Under the pieces are notes generated by a model. The model made no database searches, was not told the origin of the DNA, and saw only the letters and a program-made list of their open reading frames with translations. From Trachemys scripta elegans (Eukaryota; Chordata; Testudines; Emydidae), in NCBI RefSeq assembly GCF_013100865.1, contig NC_048301.1, forward strand, positions 91,898,059 to 91,962,058: a stretch of 64,000 nt of DNA, given 5' to 3'. Both the position numbers and the translations under genes were made by a program. Positions 46,771 to 57,241 of this stretch are shown piece after piece (positions within the stretch are counted from its first letter, which is position 1; each line of letters begins with the position of its first letter).

Positions 46771-47607
46771 TTTGGAGGGAGAGAAAAGGGAAATTTTGTT
46801 GATGTATGGAGATCACAGCTGAACTATTTTCCAGATAGTAAGAAAAACATTGCTGAATCTAGTCTAGATAGTATGCTGAGGAAGCGTCTCTTTAATTTAC
46901 TTTTAAATAGCAGTGGTGTTTTCTTTTGGGATCGTGCAAGAGTACCTACTTCAGGATGAGGGTGGGACTTGGGTGGGGCTTTTTTTTTTATTTACTTATT
47001 TTGGTATATTATTTTGGAGAAATTATTACAGAAACTTAGTTTCATTATGATACTGTCATGGTATAGACTTGTCCTTTAAGCAAGTTTGTTTATGATGTTT
47101 TAATATTTCAGATACTTTCTCTGTCACGGTAGCTGTGAACAAATAAAATGTACTTGAAAATAAAACAAAAGAAGAGAGAAATTGAAAGGGGCATGATTCT
47201 ATTTAAAGTGATACTGTCACCTAGTTTAGTTCCAAAAGTTAGTGATACATGTATTTGTAAAATAAACCAACAACAAACAAACAAAAATCTTTTATGTATG
47301 AAATCAAATACCAATAAAAAAGTTTTCATAAAGCAGGTTTTTTTAGGTGTTAGCTATTTCCTGTATTGTTTTCAAACCAGATACTATAATACAGCATTGT
47401 GATTATTCAGAAGAGCCAGGAAGTGAAATTGGCTATTTTTGTTGTCTAAACTGACTGAAATACAAAAAGTCAGCAAAAAGCATAACAGTAAAATAAATGT
47501 CAAATTAAAGTCTTTCAGTTGTCTAAACTGTAATTACTAACAGTAAATATTTTATACTAACAGTGTCCTTTTAGTTGACAGTGTGTTTGTTTGTTTTTCC
47601 TTTTAAG
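46771..47607. other. Unassigned HIPK3 intron sequence
   Basis: The segment is AT-rich with no recognisable repeat. It ends in TTTTTCCTTTTAAG, the acceptor of the next exon. Confidence 0.5.
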
Positions 47608-47694
47608 ACACTGGAAGAGCATGAGACAGAGACAGGGATGAAGTCTAAAGAGGCCAGAAAGTATATTTTCAACAGTTTGGATGATATAGTGCAT
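47608..47694 (+). CDS. HIPK3: HIPK3 coding exon c: kinase C-lobe insert
   Basis: This 87-bp exon (29 codons, phase 0) lies between TTTTAAG and GTGAGT. It encodes TLEEHETETGMKSKEARKYI then FNSLDDIVH, the charged loop and helix in the C-lobe that is characteristic of HIPK proteins. It joins in frame with both neighbouring exons. Confidence 0.92.
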
Positions 47695-48996
47695 GTGAGT
47701 ATTCAAGTATTTTTCCTTTGCAAATAATACAGCTGAGAGATGCACAATGATTTATTTAAAAGCTTTTATCAGTTATCTTTTGTGAATTAGAATACATTCT
47801 GGGAATATTTTCCATCCATCCATATCTGCCTAGTCTGCTCCTGTGGAAACTATCCATCTATGCCTGTCTATTTAGTTCCTTGATGCATAGATCTTGTCTT
47901 CCTTTGTTGTTGTGTGATTGTTGTGCAATTACATTTGTCCTGGTGAAAAAGATCTTAAATAGTGTGCAGTATATTCCATATTCTACTGTAACATCTACCA
48001 ATCTAGGTAAAATGATTCTTAAATCTAGGTTTTTGTCTATAGTAAAAGTATCATTTGTCTTCATCCTTTCTCTAGAGACACTGACAGCTTCCCAATCCCT
48101 TTTGTTTTTAACTAAACTGCATCCTTATACTTCCACTGCTTTGTATGCCTTAATCACTAATAAAAGGAAATCTCCTCCCCCTCTTTCTTCTTTGACATCC
48201 TGAGACGATACTCAATTCCATTTCAGGACTGGTGTTACTATACACATTCGGAGTTGTCTTCTTCATGTACTAGCTCTGTTCTCAATCTTAAACAAAAAGG
48301 GGTAATACTTAGCATTTATTTAGTATTTTCTACCTTCAAGGCAAAAATAAGTAAGAGGATCTGGTGGTTTTTGTTATTTTGAATCTTTTATTCCTCTATT
48401 TTCAGAGCTTGGCAAAAACTTTTACTTAGTTCTGAGAGCTGGAGATAGATTAGACCACCTCTGTAGACTTCCAGTGGCATGGAAGCAGACAGAGAATCTC
48501 ATCTGTCCCATATGTCAGGCACATGTGTTCCCTAATCTGAGTGAGCATCACTGATTAAAAATGTATCAGTTGAAAGAAAACACTTCAGGGTTGATGATTT
48601 GAGGCAGGTGGGGCACCAGTACTAATGATAATTGGGTTTCTTTTTCAAGGATTCTAATCTCCACCTCCTAAACAGACTTAAATTCCAAATCCCAAATTTG
48701 GAATGGCAGGTGGTATAAGGCTTTTAATAGATGTTAGGTGCACAGATACTGTCAGAAGAGCAGTTATTTATACAGTAAAATCTTGAAGGGTGTTTGTTGG
48801 GTCAGATTCATTAGTCCCAAGACAAACATGTTTGGACAAGCTAATAAATTCCAAATATTTCATTTGGCACTACTTTTTAAAAGCAAAATATTTTAGTCTT
48901 TTGAAGTGGAAAAATTTAATGAAAGGAACCAAAGGAAGTATTATCAATATGTATGTTTGTTTTATCTGACTTTTTTTTTAAATTATTCCATACCAG
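47695..48996. other. HIPK3: HIPK3 intron, nothing recognised
   Basis: A 1.3-kb intron with donor GTGAGT and acceptor CATACCAG. I see no gene or named repeat in it. Confidence 0.6.
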
Positions 48997-49181
48997 GTGA
49001 ACATGGTGATGGATTTGGAAGGAAGTGACCTATTGGCAGAGAAGGCAGATAGAAGAGAATTTGTCAGTCTGTTGAAGAAAATGTTGCTGATTGATGCTGA
49101 TTTAAGAATTACTCCAGTTGAGACACTGAATCATCCCTTTGTTACCATGAAGCATCTCCTAGATTTTCCACATAGCAACCA
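48997..49181 (+). CDS. HIPK3: HIPK3 coding exon d: end of the kinase domain
   Basis: This 185-bp exon starts in phase 0 after ATACCAG and ends two bases into a codon before GTATGT. It encodes VNMVMDLEGSDLLAEKADRR, then EFVSLLKKMLLIDADLRITP, kinase subdomain XI with its conserved Arg, and LNHPFVTMKHLLDFPHSN. The intron phase splits the next codon, which becomes Gln (CA+A) on joining to exon e. This closes the kinase domain; what follows is the regulatory and partner-binding part. Confidence 0.93.
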
Positions 49182-49245
49182 GTATGTTATATACATTAAT
49201 AATAAAGCAGTGTTGAGTTAGACCTACAGTAGTGCTTTACAGTCA

Positions 49246-49301
49246 AATTGGTGTGTGTGTGTGTATATGTATATATATATGTTTATATTTTTTTTTTCTG
49301 T
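49246..49301. repeat. (GT)n/(TA)n microsatellite with poly(T)
   Basis: A GTGTGTGTGTGTGTATATGT run is followed by TATATATATATG and a run of ten T, 65 bp after the exon d donor. Confidence 0.8.
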
Positions 49302-49386
49302 TGCTTAAAATGTATAGAATGCTGTAAGTATATATAGTGTTGAGATGCCTAGAATACAAAATTCCCCGTGCTGAGGAGCCAATAGT

Positions 49387-49469
49387 CTTAGGGCCTGATT
49401 CTGAAAAGAACTGAGTACCCTCCATTCTCATAGAATTGGTGTTCAGAACTTAACAGAATCAGGCCCTAA
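49387..49469. mobile_element. 83-bp miniature inverted-repeat element
   Basis: TTAGGGCCTGATTCTG at 49387-49402 and CAGAATCAGGCCCTAA at 49454-49469 are perfect 16-bp inverted repeats. The outer TTA/TAA may be the target duplication. The family is common in amniote introns, by recall. Confidence 0.65.
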
Positions 49470-49589
49470 TTCCCAAGCCCAATTAAAGTATTTTTACAAT
49501 GCTAGAAATAGATACTTGAACAATGGTTTTCTAAATAAAATAGATACACAGAAATCTAAGAAAGGAGAGAACTTTTCATACGTCTAATC

Positions 49590-49816
49590 CAGCGGTTCTC
49601 AAACTGTGGGTTGGGACCCCAAAGTGGGTCGTGGGTCACCAGTGCTGTCGTTAAACTTGCTGGGGCCCAGGGCTGAAGCTAAAGCCCAAACCCCACCGTC
49701 CAGGGCTGAAGCCCTCAAGCTTTGGGACCCTCCTCAGGACAGGAGGGCTCAGGCTTTGGTCCCCCTTCTTGGGGTCTTAGAGTAATTTTTGTTGCAATGA
49801 AGTTTGAGAAACCCTG
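49590..49816. mobile_element. 227-bp hAT-type MITE
   Basis: The ends CAGCGGTTCTCAAACT and AGTTTGAGAAACCCTG are inverted repeats. The 8-bp flanks GTCTAATC (49582-49589) and GTCTAACC (49817-49824) differ at one base. The interior is GC-rich with repeated GGGCTGAAGC units. Confidence 0.85.
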
Positions 49817-50023
49817 GTCTAACCATCATCTTCTTTTGGTACATACCCCAGTTATTAGCAGATACTCCACAATACTGTTAGACACTAGAAGCAGAAAATA
49901 GTTACAGTTTATCTTTCTTGATATTAAACCATAGATTCGATAGGTTTACCATTAATCGTAGGAATTTTGGGCTTTTAGAGAAGAGAAGCTCATAAGTATA
50001 ATTCTAGCTGTATCTTGCCTTTC

Positions 50024-50105
50024 AGAATCGTAAAATCATAGGGTTAGAAGGGATCGCAAGGGTCATCTAGTCTAACCCCCTTCCAAATTGCAGGATTATG
50101 TTAAT
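50024..50105 (-). mobile_element. CR1 LINE 3'-end fragment, minus strand
   Basis: The plus strand reads CGTAAAATCATAGGGTTAGA, AGGGATCGCAAGGGTCATCT and AGTCTAACCCCCTTCCAAAT, the reverse complement of a CR1 3' end. The copy is short and 5'-truncated. Confidence 0.75.
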
Positions 50106-50217
50106 CTTGAAGTTGTGTTTTCAGAACCATTTCTCCTTCCTCCAGTGGAATTACTTTATACTTTTTGAAATGGAAATTTTTAATCAAAACAACTTAACTC
50201 TTCTCTCCTTTTAATAG

Positions 50218-50377
50218 AGTGAAATCTTGTTTCCATATCATGGATGTCTGCAAATACAGATCTAACTCATATGACACAAGTAATTGCAATAAAACACCAC
50301 TTATGAGACCAGTTGCCTCAGGCAGTGCTGCTAATCTGACTGCAAACTTCACCAAAATTGGCACAGTGAGGAGTCAG
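50218..50377 (+). CDS. HIPK3: HIPK3 coding exon e: post-kinase region
   Basis: This 160-bp exon lies between TTTTAATAG and GTAAGA; its first base completes the Gln codon begun in exon d. It encodes VKSCFHIMDVCKYRSNSYDT then a Thr/Ser/Asn-rich stretch with LMRPVASGSAANLTANFTK and IGTVRSQ. The CFHIMD, RPVAS and ANFTKIGT wording is what separates HIPK3 from HIPK1 and HIPK2, so this exon fixes the paralogue. It ends in phase 0. Confidence 0.92.
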
Positions 50378-50770
50378 GTAAGACCTGTTGGCTATTAACT
50401 CTATTGATTTAGTTTCTCATTTTGATTTCAAAATATGATCCAGGAATCATTGTATTTGACAGTAGCTGAAAAATCTTATGTACATTTTGTCCCCCCTTCC
50501 TAGTGTTGTTCACTTTGTTCAGTTTGAAAACGTTAGTTTTCTAAACCTGATTTTTAAAAATGTAGAGATTTTGACTTGTCATCCTAAAAGTAGTTTGCTT
50601 TATTACACTGCCCTCCAGTGGTCAAATGGTATTTTTTCATCTGAAATGTTTTGAAACTTCAATTTCAGTGGAATTATTATTAATTATTTACTCTGTGAGA
50701 GAGTGAGATAGATGATAATAAAATATACATTAATGTAATGTGGTCATCCATGCTAAATTTATTGTTTCAG

Positions 50771-50894
50771 GCATTAACAGCATCTGCCCATTCAGTTTTA
50801 CATCATGGAATACCACTGCAGGCAGGAACTGCTCAGTTTGGTTGCAATGATGCTTTTCAACAGGCATTGATTATATGCCCCCCACCTATCCAAG
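50771..50894 (+). CDS. HIPK3: HIPK3 coding exon f
   Basis: This 124-bp exon lies between TTGTTTCAG and a weaker donor GTAGGA. It encodes ALTASAHSVLHHGIPLQAGT, then AQFGCNDAFQQALIICPPPI, the QAGTAQ...DAFQQ...ICPP signature found after the kinase domain in HIPK proteins. It ends one base into a Gly codon that exon g completes. The region is thought to mediate partner binding in this family; no catalytic role is expected. The 6.9-kb intron that follows is the longest after exon b and carries the elements at 51320, 54145, 55132 and 56890. Confidence 0.92.
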
Positions 50895-51319
50895 GTAGGA
50901 TTAACTGAAATTGTTTCATTTTCTGAATTTTGAAAAGCAGCAGCTGTTATTGGAGTAGTTAGTTGTCTGTATTTTACTATAAACTTTGTCTGAGAAATTT
51001 ACAAATCTGCTATAAAAAACTCCCCAGACTGAAACTGGAAATGTTTTTAATTAAGTAAATCTATCTGGATAATAATGAAGTCCTATCATTGCATTTTTAG
51101 GTGAATTAGCCTCATATTTTAATCCACAGCCCTCTGAATGAAATTGAATGTTAAAACAGGAATTTATTAGCCCCTCCAAAATGTTTTGATAGCTTTCTGC
51201 CACTGCCTTGTTGTACTTTTGAAGTGTAATATGTAGTATAGATCAAGCTGAGATATTTTAACTCATGATGTGAGTAAGACTAGCAGAGCATGGTCTCTGT
51301 TCAGACTAGATTTGACTAA

Positions 51320-51633
51320 GACGGTCTCATTGCACACATATCTTATTTGAAAGATACCTGCTAAATTTTCTGACCCTTTACATTTATGCCTTCACGTTTG
51401 GTGGGATAGCAGGTGTTAAAACGTAAAATATAGTGTAGTTCATAATGTTCATTTTTGTGAAGGTAAATTTAGCAGGTATCTCTCAAATAAGATATGTGTG
51501 CAATGAGACCGTCTTTCAAAACATGCTAAATTTTGTGACCCTTTACATTTATGCCTTCACATTTGGTGGGATAGCAGATGTTAAACCATAAAATATAGTG
51601 TAGTTCATAATGTTCATTTTTGTGAAGGTAAAT
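51320..51633. repeat. Inverted 49-bp arms plus 109-bp direct duplication
   Basis: Bases 51320-51368 and 51465-51513 are near-perfect reverse complements (tips GACGGTCTCATTGCAC and GTGCAATGAGACCGTC). In addition, 51360-51468 is repeated directly at 51525-51633 with about 5% difference (GACCCTTTACATTTATGCCT in both). Together the arrangement is arm, unit, inverted arm, unit. A duplicated or nested fold-back DNA element is likely. Confidence 0.85.
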
Positions 51634-54144
51634 ATTGTTACATATACTCAGCTTTGGTTATGTGACTCTAAGCATACATGATTTAGAGTTCTCTCAAAGC
51701 TTTCAGAAGTTACAGAAACCACTATTAAGGCAGCCCAAAGGAAGGTCTGTATACCATATCCTAACATCCAATTGTCAGTTTTTTCTCCTTACAGCAGTTT
51801 AGGAGCTCATTCACTCATTTTACCTGTGGGATTCCAGGGCAGATGTTGTCTTCTTAAAACTAGAGATCCTAGCACCAGGCCAAAAGGTATTGCTATGAAC
51901 TGGAACTGCTATGCTTCTAGCACAAATCTGAAATACTTTCTTGTTTTTAGATATGTCTGCATAGATATAAATAATAATATAATACTGTGCTCTGTAATGT
52001 CAGAGAACAAGATTTGATTTCTGTCCCCAATTTAGCATGAACAGTGTACTGGCATCCTTTGGTGGGGTAGAGTGTTGTTTATGTGGGGGAATCTCCAATG
52101 TGCATAGAGCTCTTATGCCTCCCCCATGGCCCTTGGTGCATAAGATGTGTCGGGTGGAGAAGAGGAGTATCTTGAGCATGCTACTCTCTGGCTCATGGTC
52201 TCTTGCGGATTGTAGCTAGCTTGAACAATTTGAACAATCTCTATCTCTAACCTAAGCTGGATAATAGGATCAGAGAGCTAAAACTGGTGGTTGGTTCTCC
52301 TCTTTTAGGCTATAATTTGGTAACTGTAGAGGAGAAGGGGGCCATCCTTTGCTAGGTGCTTCCCTAGACTCTGGGAGAGCAAGTTGAGCACCTATCCTGC
52401 TGTCTTAGGGGCTCCCACAGCTTGGTAGGGAACCCATCTAGCTCTTCCTTGTAGCAATATGGCCGATTCAAACATTTCAGATTAAAAATGATAATTCACA
52501 GAAAATATCTTTAATTCATAATTAAATACAAATCTTAACAGAGTTGCCCTCAGGGCAACTTTGAATCTTGAGAGTCAAACATTGGACACCATTGTACTTA
52601 GTAGCCGCCCAAACGAGCGAGATCAAAATATTCAGTGCAGAATGCTTTACTTTTTGGGTAAATAGTCTGAAAAATACAAAAATGATAGGAACAGTCACTC
52701 TAAGCCTGATCTGAGCCAGTGACTTAGATGTAAGGATCTGTGTCCAGTTCCCCCTCAGAATGAATTTTTCTTTTACTATGAGAACCTTAAATTCAGGTCT
52801 AGAGCACGTAACTGATTCCTTGATTTCTTCTGTATTAGCTTTATGATGGTTCTAAATTTCAGCTTTAGGTAGGAATTTTACCAAAATTCTGATATTCAGC
52901 TTTAGCCAAATATTCCAACAATGTTTTAAAAGCCGAATTAGGACTGTAGTCCACAGGAGTCTGAGATTCCAAGTCCCAAATGATTCATGTATCTGCATGA
53001 TATTTTGGCATGTTCAATCCCAGTCTCTTATGGGCTGCTGGAAAAAACAGGTCTTTCAGGCCAGAAAATCCTGCGGCCCTTGCAGGGCTGGCGAAGGAGA
53101 CTGGCTATCTCAGAAGATTCCTTAGGCTCTCCAGGAATCTATCTTTGGGAGCGTGGAGTAGCAATGAAATTGGGGTAGTGGACCTTGAGGAAACTTCATG
53201 CTCTCAAAGGCTTATCTCTGTAAGTGTGAGCAATGGATAGGGGTTTTAAAAAAGTGTGGTAGGATGGGTCCTGGAAGGAAAGCAATAGGAGGAATGCTGG
53301 GCGGGGAGGGCAAGAGAGATACAGAAGAAGAGGACAAAAATAACAAAAAGAAAGGGGGAGGGGAAATCAAACCGGACATAAAAAGGAAAATGGATTTTTA
53401 TAGAGAAAAAATAGAAGTGGGAGATGAAGAGAGACAATCAGTTTCAAGTTTAGTAATTTATTCTTATCTTTACCTAAAACACCATTTACAGTTATCACAT
53501 GAACACTAAAATTAAGCATTTGATATGCACCTAAGGGCAGCACCATCAATAACATTTATTCCACCTTACCTTTGGAGATATTGGTTAAATTGCATTGTTC
53601 TTCAGGAAGGAGATAAGTTGGCAGAACCTTTCCGTATAATAATTTCGTAACATCTGTTTGAGATGGATTTTTTTTGAATTCCTTAAAAGAAATCTTCAGA
53701 TAATGCCTAATACCCCGTTATTGGAAATGTTTGGTAGCCTATGAAGTGCCAATGTTAGCATACAAGTACTTCCTCTGAGGCAGACTAGAAAATAACTGGA
53801 ATACCACAGGGATGTGTACCTTTGTACATGTATATAAGAACACAGATTAGGCTTTATTCCCTAAATAAGCACATACACATCATGTAAACAGAGGTTTTAT
53901 TGTTTGAAGGACTTGTATTAGACAGTATCTGGAATCTGATAGTAGATATTTATGTGAAGAGACTCTAGTTTTTGCTGTTTGTATTTTTTAAAATCAACCC
54001 ATCCGCTATAAACTGTGTTGACAAGAACTGTCTTTCTTATCTCAAGTCACTGTCAACTATGGAGAAGAGAAGGTGGTTTAGGTGACACTTGGGTGTTGGA
54101 TTTCAGTTTGGTTGTATTCTTTCATCTTTGTCTTTTCTCTGAAG
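51634..54144. other. HIPK3: HIPK3 intron, mostly unassigned
   Basis: No gene is recognised. A perfect short palindrome AGTTGCCCTCAGGGCAACT lies at about 52542-52560. A purine-rich block at 53240-53450 gives a Lys/Glu-rich chance frame. Composition is otherwise ordinary intron. Confidence 0.45.
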
Positions 54145-54571
54145 AGGTTACCCATTGCTGCAATGCACCTATATTGATAGGGCACGTGCTCTTGTTGAAA
54201 AATGGCCAGGCTTTGAAAGGGAAAATGAAATCATTATGAAAGCTGCAGGTGTTAAGGTGTTCTTTGTAAATTATCCTAAGTCCTGCTTAATTCTTTCTCA
54301 CCAGCTGGAAGTCATTGAGACCCTGATAGACAGAGGCTGAGGAAAAGCCTTTCTGCTTAAATTCAAAGCCCAAGAAAACTTGCCCTTTTTTAAGATAAAG
54401 ATAGAGCCAGCAGGTATTACCAACAATGTTGTTCATGGCTGTTGCCTCTATCCTGGGTTGCAGAAATTTCTGAAAGCTTTGAGTACACCAGTCCAAAATG
54501 ATATAGACTATTTGAGCCAAACATATAACTTTATGCACAGATTATTTCCTTCTGAGTATACTAATTATAGG
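54145..54571 (+). pseudogene. Exon-like island with protein-like frame, unrecognised
   Basis: A strong polypyrimidine tract and acceptor (TCTTTTCTCTGAAG, ending 54144) and a consensus donor (TATAG|GTAAGT, 54572) bound 427 bp. In one phase this encodes GYPLLQCTYIDRARALVEKW, PGFERENEIIMKAAGVKVFF, a TGA at about 54338, and then in the same frame LPFFKIKIEPAGITNNVVHG, PGLQKFLKALSTPVQNDIDY and NFMHRLFPSEYTNY. Composition is that of a globular protein, unlike chance frames nearby. Splicing it between HIPK3 exons f and g would use another phase that hits a stop at 54237-54239, so it is not a HIPK3 exon. It is likely an exon of a transposable element or a captured gene fragment with one nonsense change. 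I do not recognise the family. Confidence 0.4.
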
Positions 54572-55131
54572 TAAGTAATTTATTATCCGCTAATGGTACA
54601 TGTTTTTTTTTAAAAAATTCATGTTACTATTTTAGTAATACCCAATACATTGGATATTGAAAAGGAGACAGTACAGGAAAAATAGTTGTCTTTGGATTCC
54701 ATTGCCTGCTCTCAGTTGTGTGCTGAACTGCTGAATTAGAGTCCTGATTTAGGCATAGCTTGAATGGGCGGGAACAAACATATTGGTTTCAAGACCCACA
54801 TGACAAGCTGAGTTTCTGGTGGGGAGGTGATGGGAGAGAAATGTTAACAATATTTGGTGCTGTTCATCATTCCCCATTTGACTGCTGTGTAGAATATCCT
54901 AAGTGCTGAGTCTTGCTGCTCTTGGCAGTTAAGGGGCTGCTGCTCTATTTGGCTGGGTGGAAGAAATTACTCAAAGTTTTTTAAAATCCAAGCCTTTCAT
55001 CAAACAGTTAAAACTTAGTATAGCAACGTGGCATGCTCAAAGATTTTCGGTGGATTGAAATAAAAGATTAAAAAAATAAACTCTTAATGAATAAATGAAT
55101 TTATAATCTTAGGCAGTAGTTTCCTGTCATC
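54572..55131. other. HIPK3: HIPK3 intron, unassigned
   Basis: AT-rich intron sequence without a recognised repeat or gene, ending in the 8-bp hAT duplication CTGTCATC. Confidence 0.5.
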
Positions 55132-56403
55132 TAGGGTTACCATCCGTCCTTATTTCCCCGGACATGTCCGGCTTTTGCATCTCTAAATAGCCGTCCGGGA
55201 GGAATTGGTAACAAGGTTAAAATGTCCGGGAGGCTTTTCTCCCTCGCCTCCCTCCCTCCCTTCCATGCAGAGTGTGGCTGCTGATTGGGCGGCTAGGCCG
55301 ATTGACCCACTACCATTGGCCTCCAGCAGCCAGAGCCCTCCCCTGCTCCCCCCTCCCTCCCTCTCTCTGTAGTCCTGTGTAACACACAAACCGACCCACC
55401 GGGCACACGTGGAGCCAGAATGGTAAGAGGAGTCCAGGGGGGGCAGTCAGGGAGCGGGAGTGTTGGATGGGTCCCCAGCCTCCACCTGCCATCCCCCCTC
55501 TGCGCATCCCCCCCTCTGTGGGTCCCCCCTCCCTGTCTGCCTCTCCCTTGTCTGCGTGTACTGCCAGAGCCAGCAGCAACTGCTGTCTGCTGACCCCGGG
55601 TCCTAGTGCCCCCATCCACTAATGGGAAGACAGGCTGGACAGGCTGCCCTTACCCTGCCCTTCCACCCTAGCCCTGAGCCTCTCCAACACCCCAAACCCC
55701 CCAGCCCTCATCCCCCCACACACCCTAATCCTCTGCTCCATCCCTGAGCCCCCTCCTGCATCATGAACCCCTCATCCCCAGACCCACAGCCCTCACCCCT
55801 GCATCCCCTCCTATCCCCAAACTCCCTCCCAATCCCCCTCCCCCCTTCCCACACACCCCCTCCTGCCCTCAAACTTCCTCCCAAAGCCTGCACCCCCTCC
55901 CTTTGCACCGCCTCTCACCCCCAAACTCCATCCCAGAGCCTGCACCCCTCACCCCCTCTTGCACACCCACCCCCTGCCCCAGCCCGGAGCCTGCACCCAG
56001 CACTCAAACTCTATCCCAGAACCTGCACCTCTCCTGCACCCTAATCCCCAGCCCAGGACCTGCACCCCAGACCTCCTCCCCCCACCCAACCCCCCTCCCA
56101 GAGCCTTAAGCAGGTGGGGTGGGGGGTTCTGGGCACCACCAGAATTTCTACAACCCTGCCACCCATGCGAGTGGATAAGGGTCAGGGCAGTCAGGGGACA
56201 GGTAGGGTCCTGGGGGGGGCAGTTAGGGTAGGGGGTTCTCAGCACGGGGCAGTCAGGGGACAAGAAGCAGGGGGGGTTGGGATTCTGAGGGGAGCAGTCG
56301 GGGTGGGAAGTGGGAGGGAGTGGATGGGGTGGGGCGGGGCTAGGGCGGGGCCCCCCCCCCCCCCAGTGTCCTCTTTTTTGTTTGTGGAAATATGGTAACC
56401 CTA
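55132..56403. mobile_element. 1,272-bp hAT-type element with strand-asymmetric core
   Basis: The ends TAGGGTTACCATCC and TATGGTAACCCTA are inverted repeats. A perfect 8-bp duplication CTGTCATC flanks them (55124-55131 and 56404-56411). The interior is extremely C-rich on the plus strand from about 55430 to 56100, built of imperfect tandem units around CCCAGAGCCTGCACCCC, then G-rich from about 56108 to 56370. The long frames on both strands here are low-complexity and non-coding. It is a non-autonomous copy; no transposase is visible. Confidence 0.88.
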
Positions 56404-56411
56404 CTGTCATC

Positions 56412-56889
56412 CATATGTGTATGGCTTAGTAAATGACTATAGTGTGAGTCATGTAAAAGGCAAGACCAGAAGTCAAAATTAGTATATTCTCATTGACAGT
56501 AGAACCTGCAGTGAAAGAAAACTGTTCTATTAGAAAACGCTGTTGAAAAAAATAAAAAACTACTACCCCCCTCCCTATTTATATTGTTAGGCCATCTGAA
56601 AATTATTGACTGGAGTAAACATTGCACTATTTTTTATCTGTGACCATCTGAGTCAGGTAAAGCCCAGTAGGGATGACAAGCCATTAAGACATTAATAGAA
56701 CATTAGAGAGGGTGTCTTTCCTGGACTGCTCTTGCTGTAATATTTCAGGTGTGCATCAGCTCACAGTGCCAGGACACACACAAGAGAAGCAGGTTGTGGG
56801 TTGACTGTTATGGGCTCCCCTGGAAAGATTTTGTGGACTGTAGGGAGAATCAAATATTGCCCACAGAAGATCCTAAAACCAGACAGAAG
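56412..56889. other. HIPK3: HIPK3 intron, unassigned
   Basis: Nothing recognisable is seen here. The segment ends with the 8-bp duplication GACAGAAG that flanks the next element. Confidence 0.5.
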
Positions 56890-57233
56890 CATGGGCGGCA
56901 TGTATAAGAGGCTTGAGGAGGCTAACACTCCCCAAAATAAAAAAGGCTGGCCATGCAGGGCGCAAATACTGGATGTGGCTCACCTTCACTTTTTTCCTGC
57001 CTTAAGGGAAAGTGATGAGGGGAGTGGGAAGTGGAGAGAGCGGTGGGCAGGATCTTGGGGGAAGAGGCAGCGTGAGGGCAGGGCCTTGGGGGAAGGGGTG
57101 GGGTGGGGCCTCAGGGTGGAGGGGTAGGGCAGGGGGCGGGGCCACAGTCTGCATGTCGGTGGCCCCCCACTTGTAGGGTGCTTCCAGCAATCCTGGAGTA
57201 GCCTTCCCAAACTAAACACATATGCCACCTATG
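56890..57233. mobile_element. 344-bp hAT-type element with G-rich core
   Basis: The ends CATGGGCGGCATGTAT and ACACATATGCCACCTATG are inverted repeats with transitions. The 8-bp duplication GACAGAAG is perfect (56882-56889 and 57234-57241). The core from 57005 to 57145 is G-rich on the plus strand with many GGGG runs. Confidence 0.85.
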
Positions 57234-57241
57234 GACAGAAG

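Noticed and set aside
53198..53509. 103-codon Lys/Glu-rich plus-strand frame
   Set aside because: It is a low-complexity translation of a purine-rich tract with no splice context.
54145..54571. Cassette exon of HIPK3
   Set aside because: Insertion between exons f and g would use a phase that reaches a stop within about 31 codons, and the encoded sequence is not HIPK-like. It is kept only as an exon-like island.
55293..56410. Overlapping long open frames on both strands
   Set aside because: They are Pro/Cys/His- or Gly/Arg-rich low-complexity translations of C-rich and G-rich tandem sequence inside a non-autonomous hAT element.
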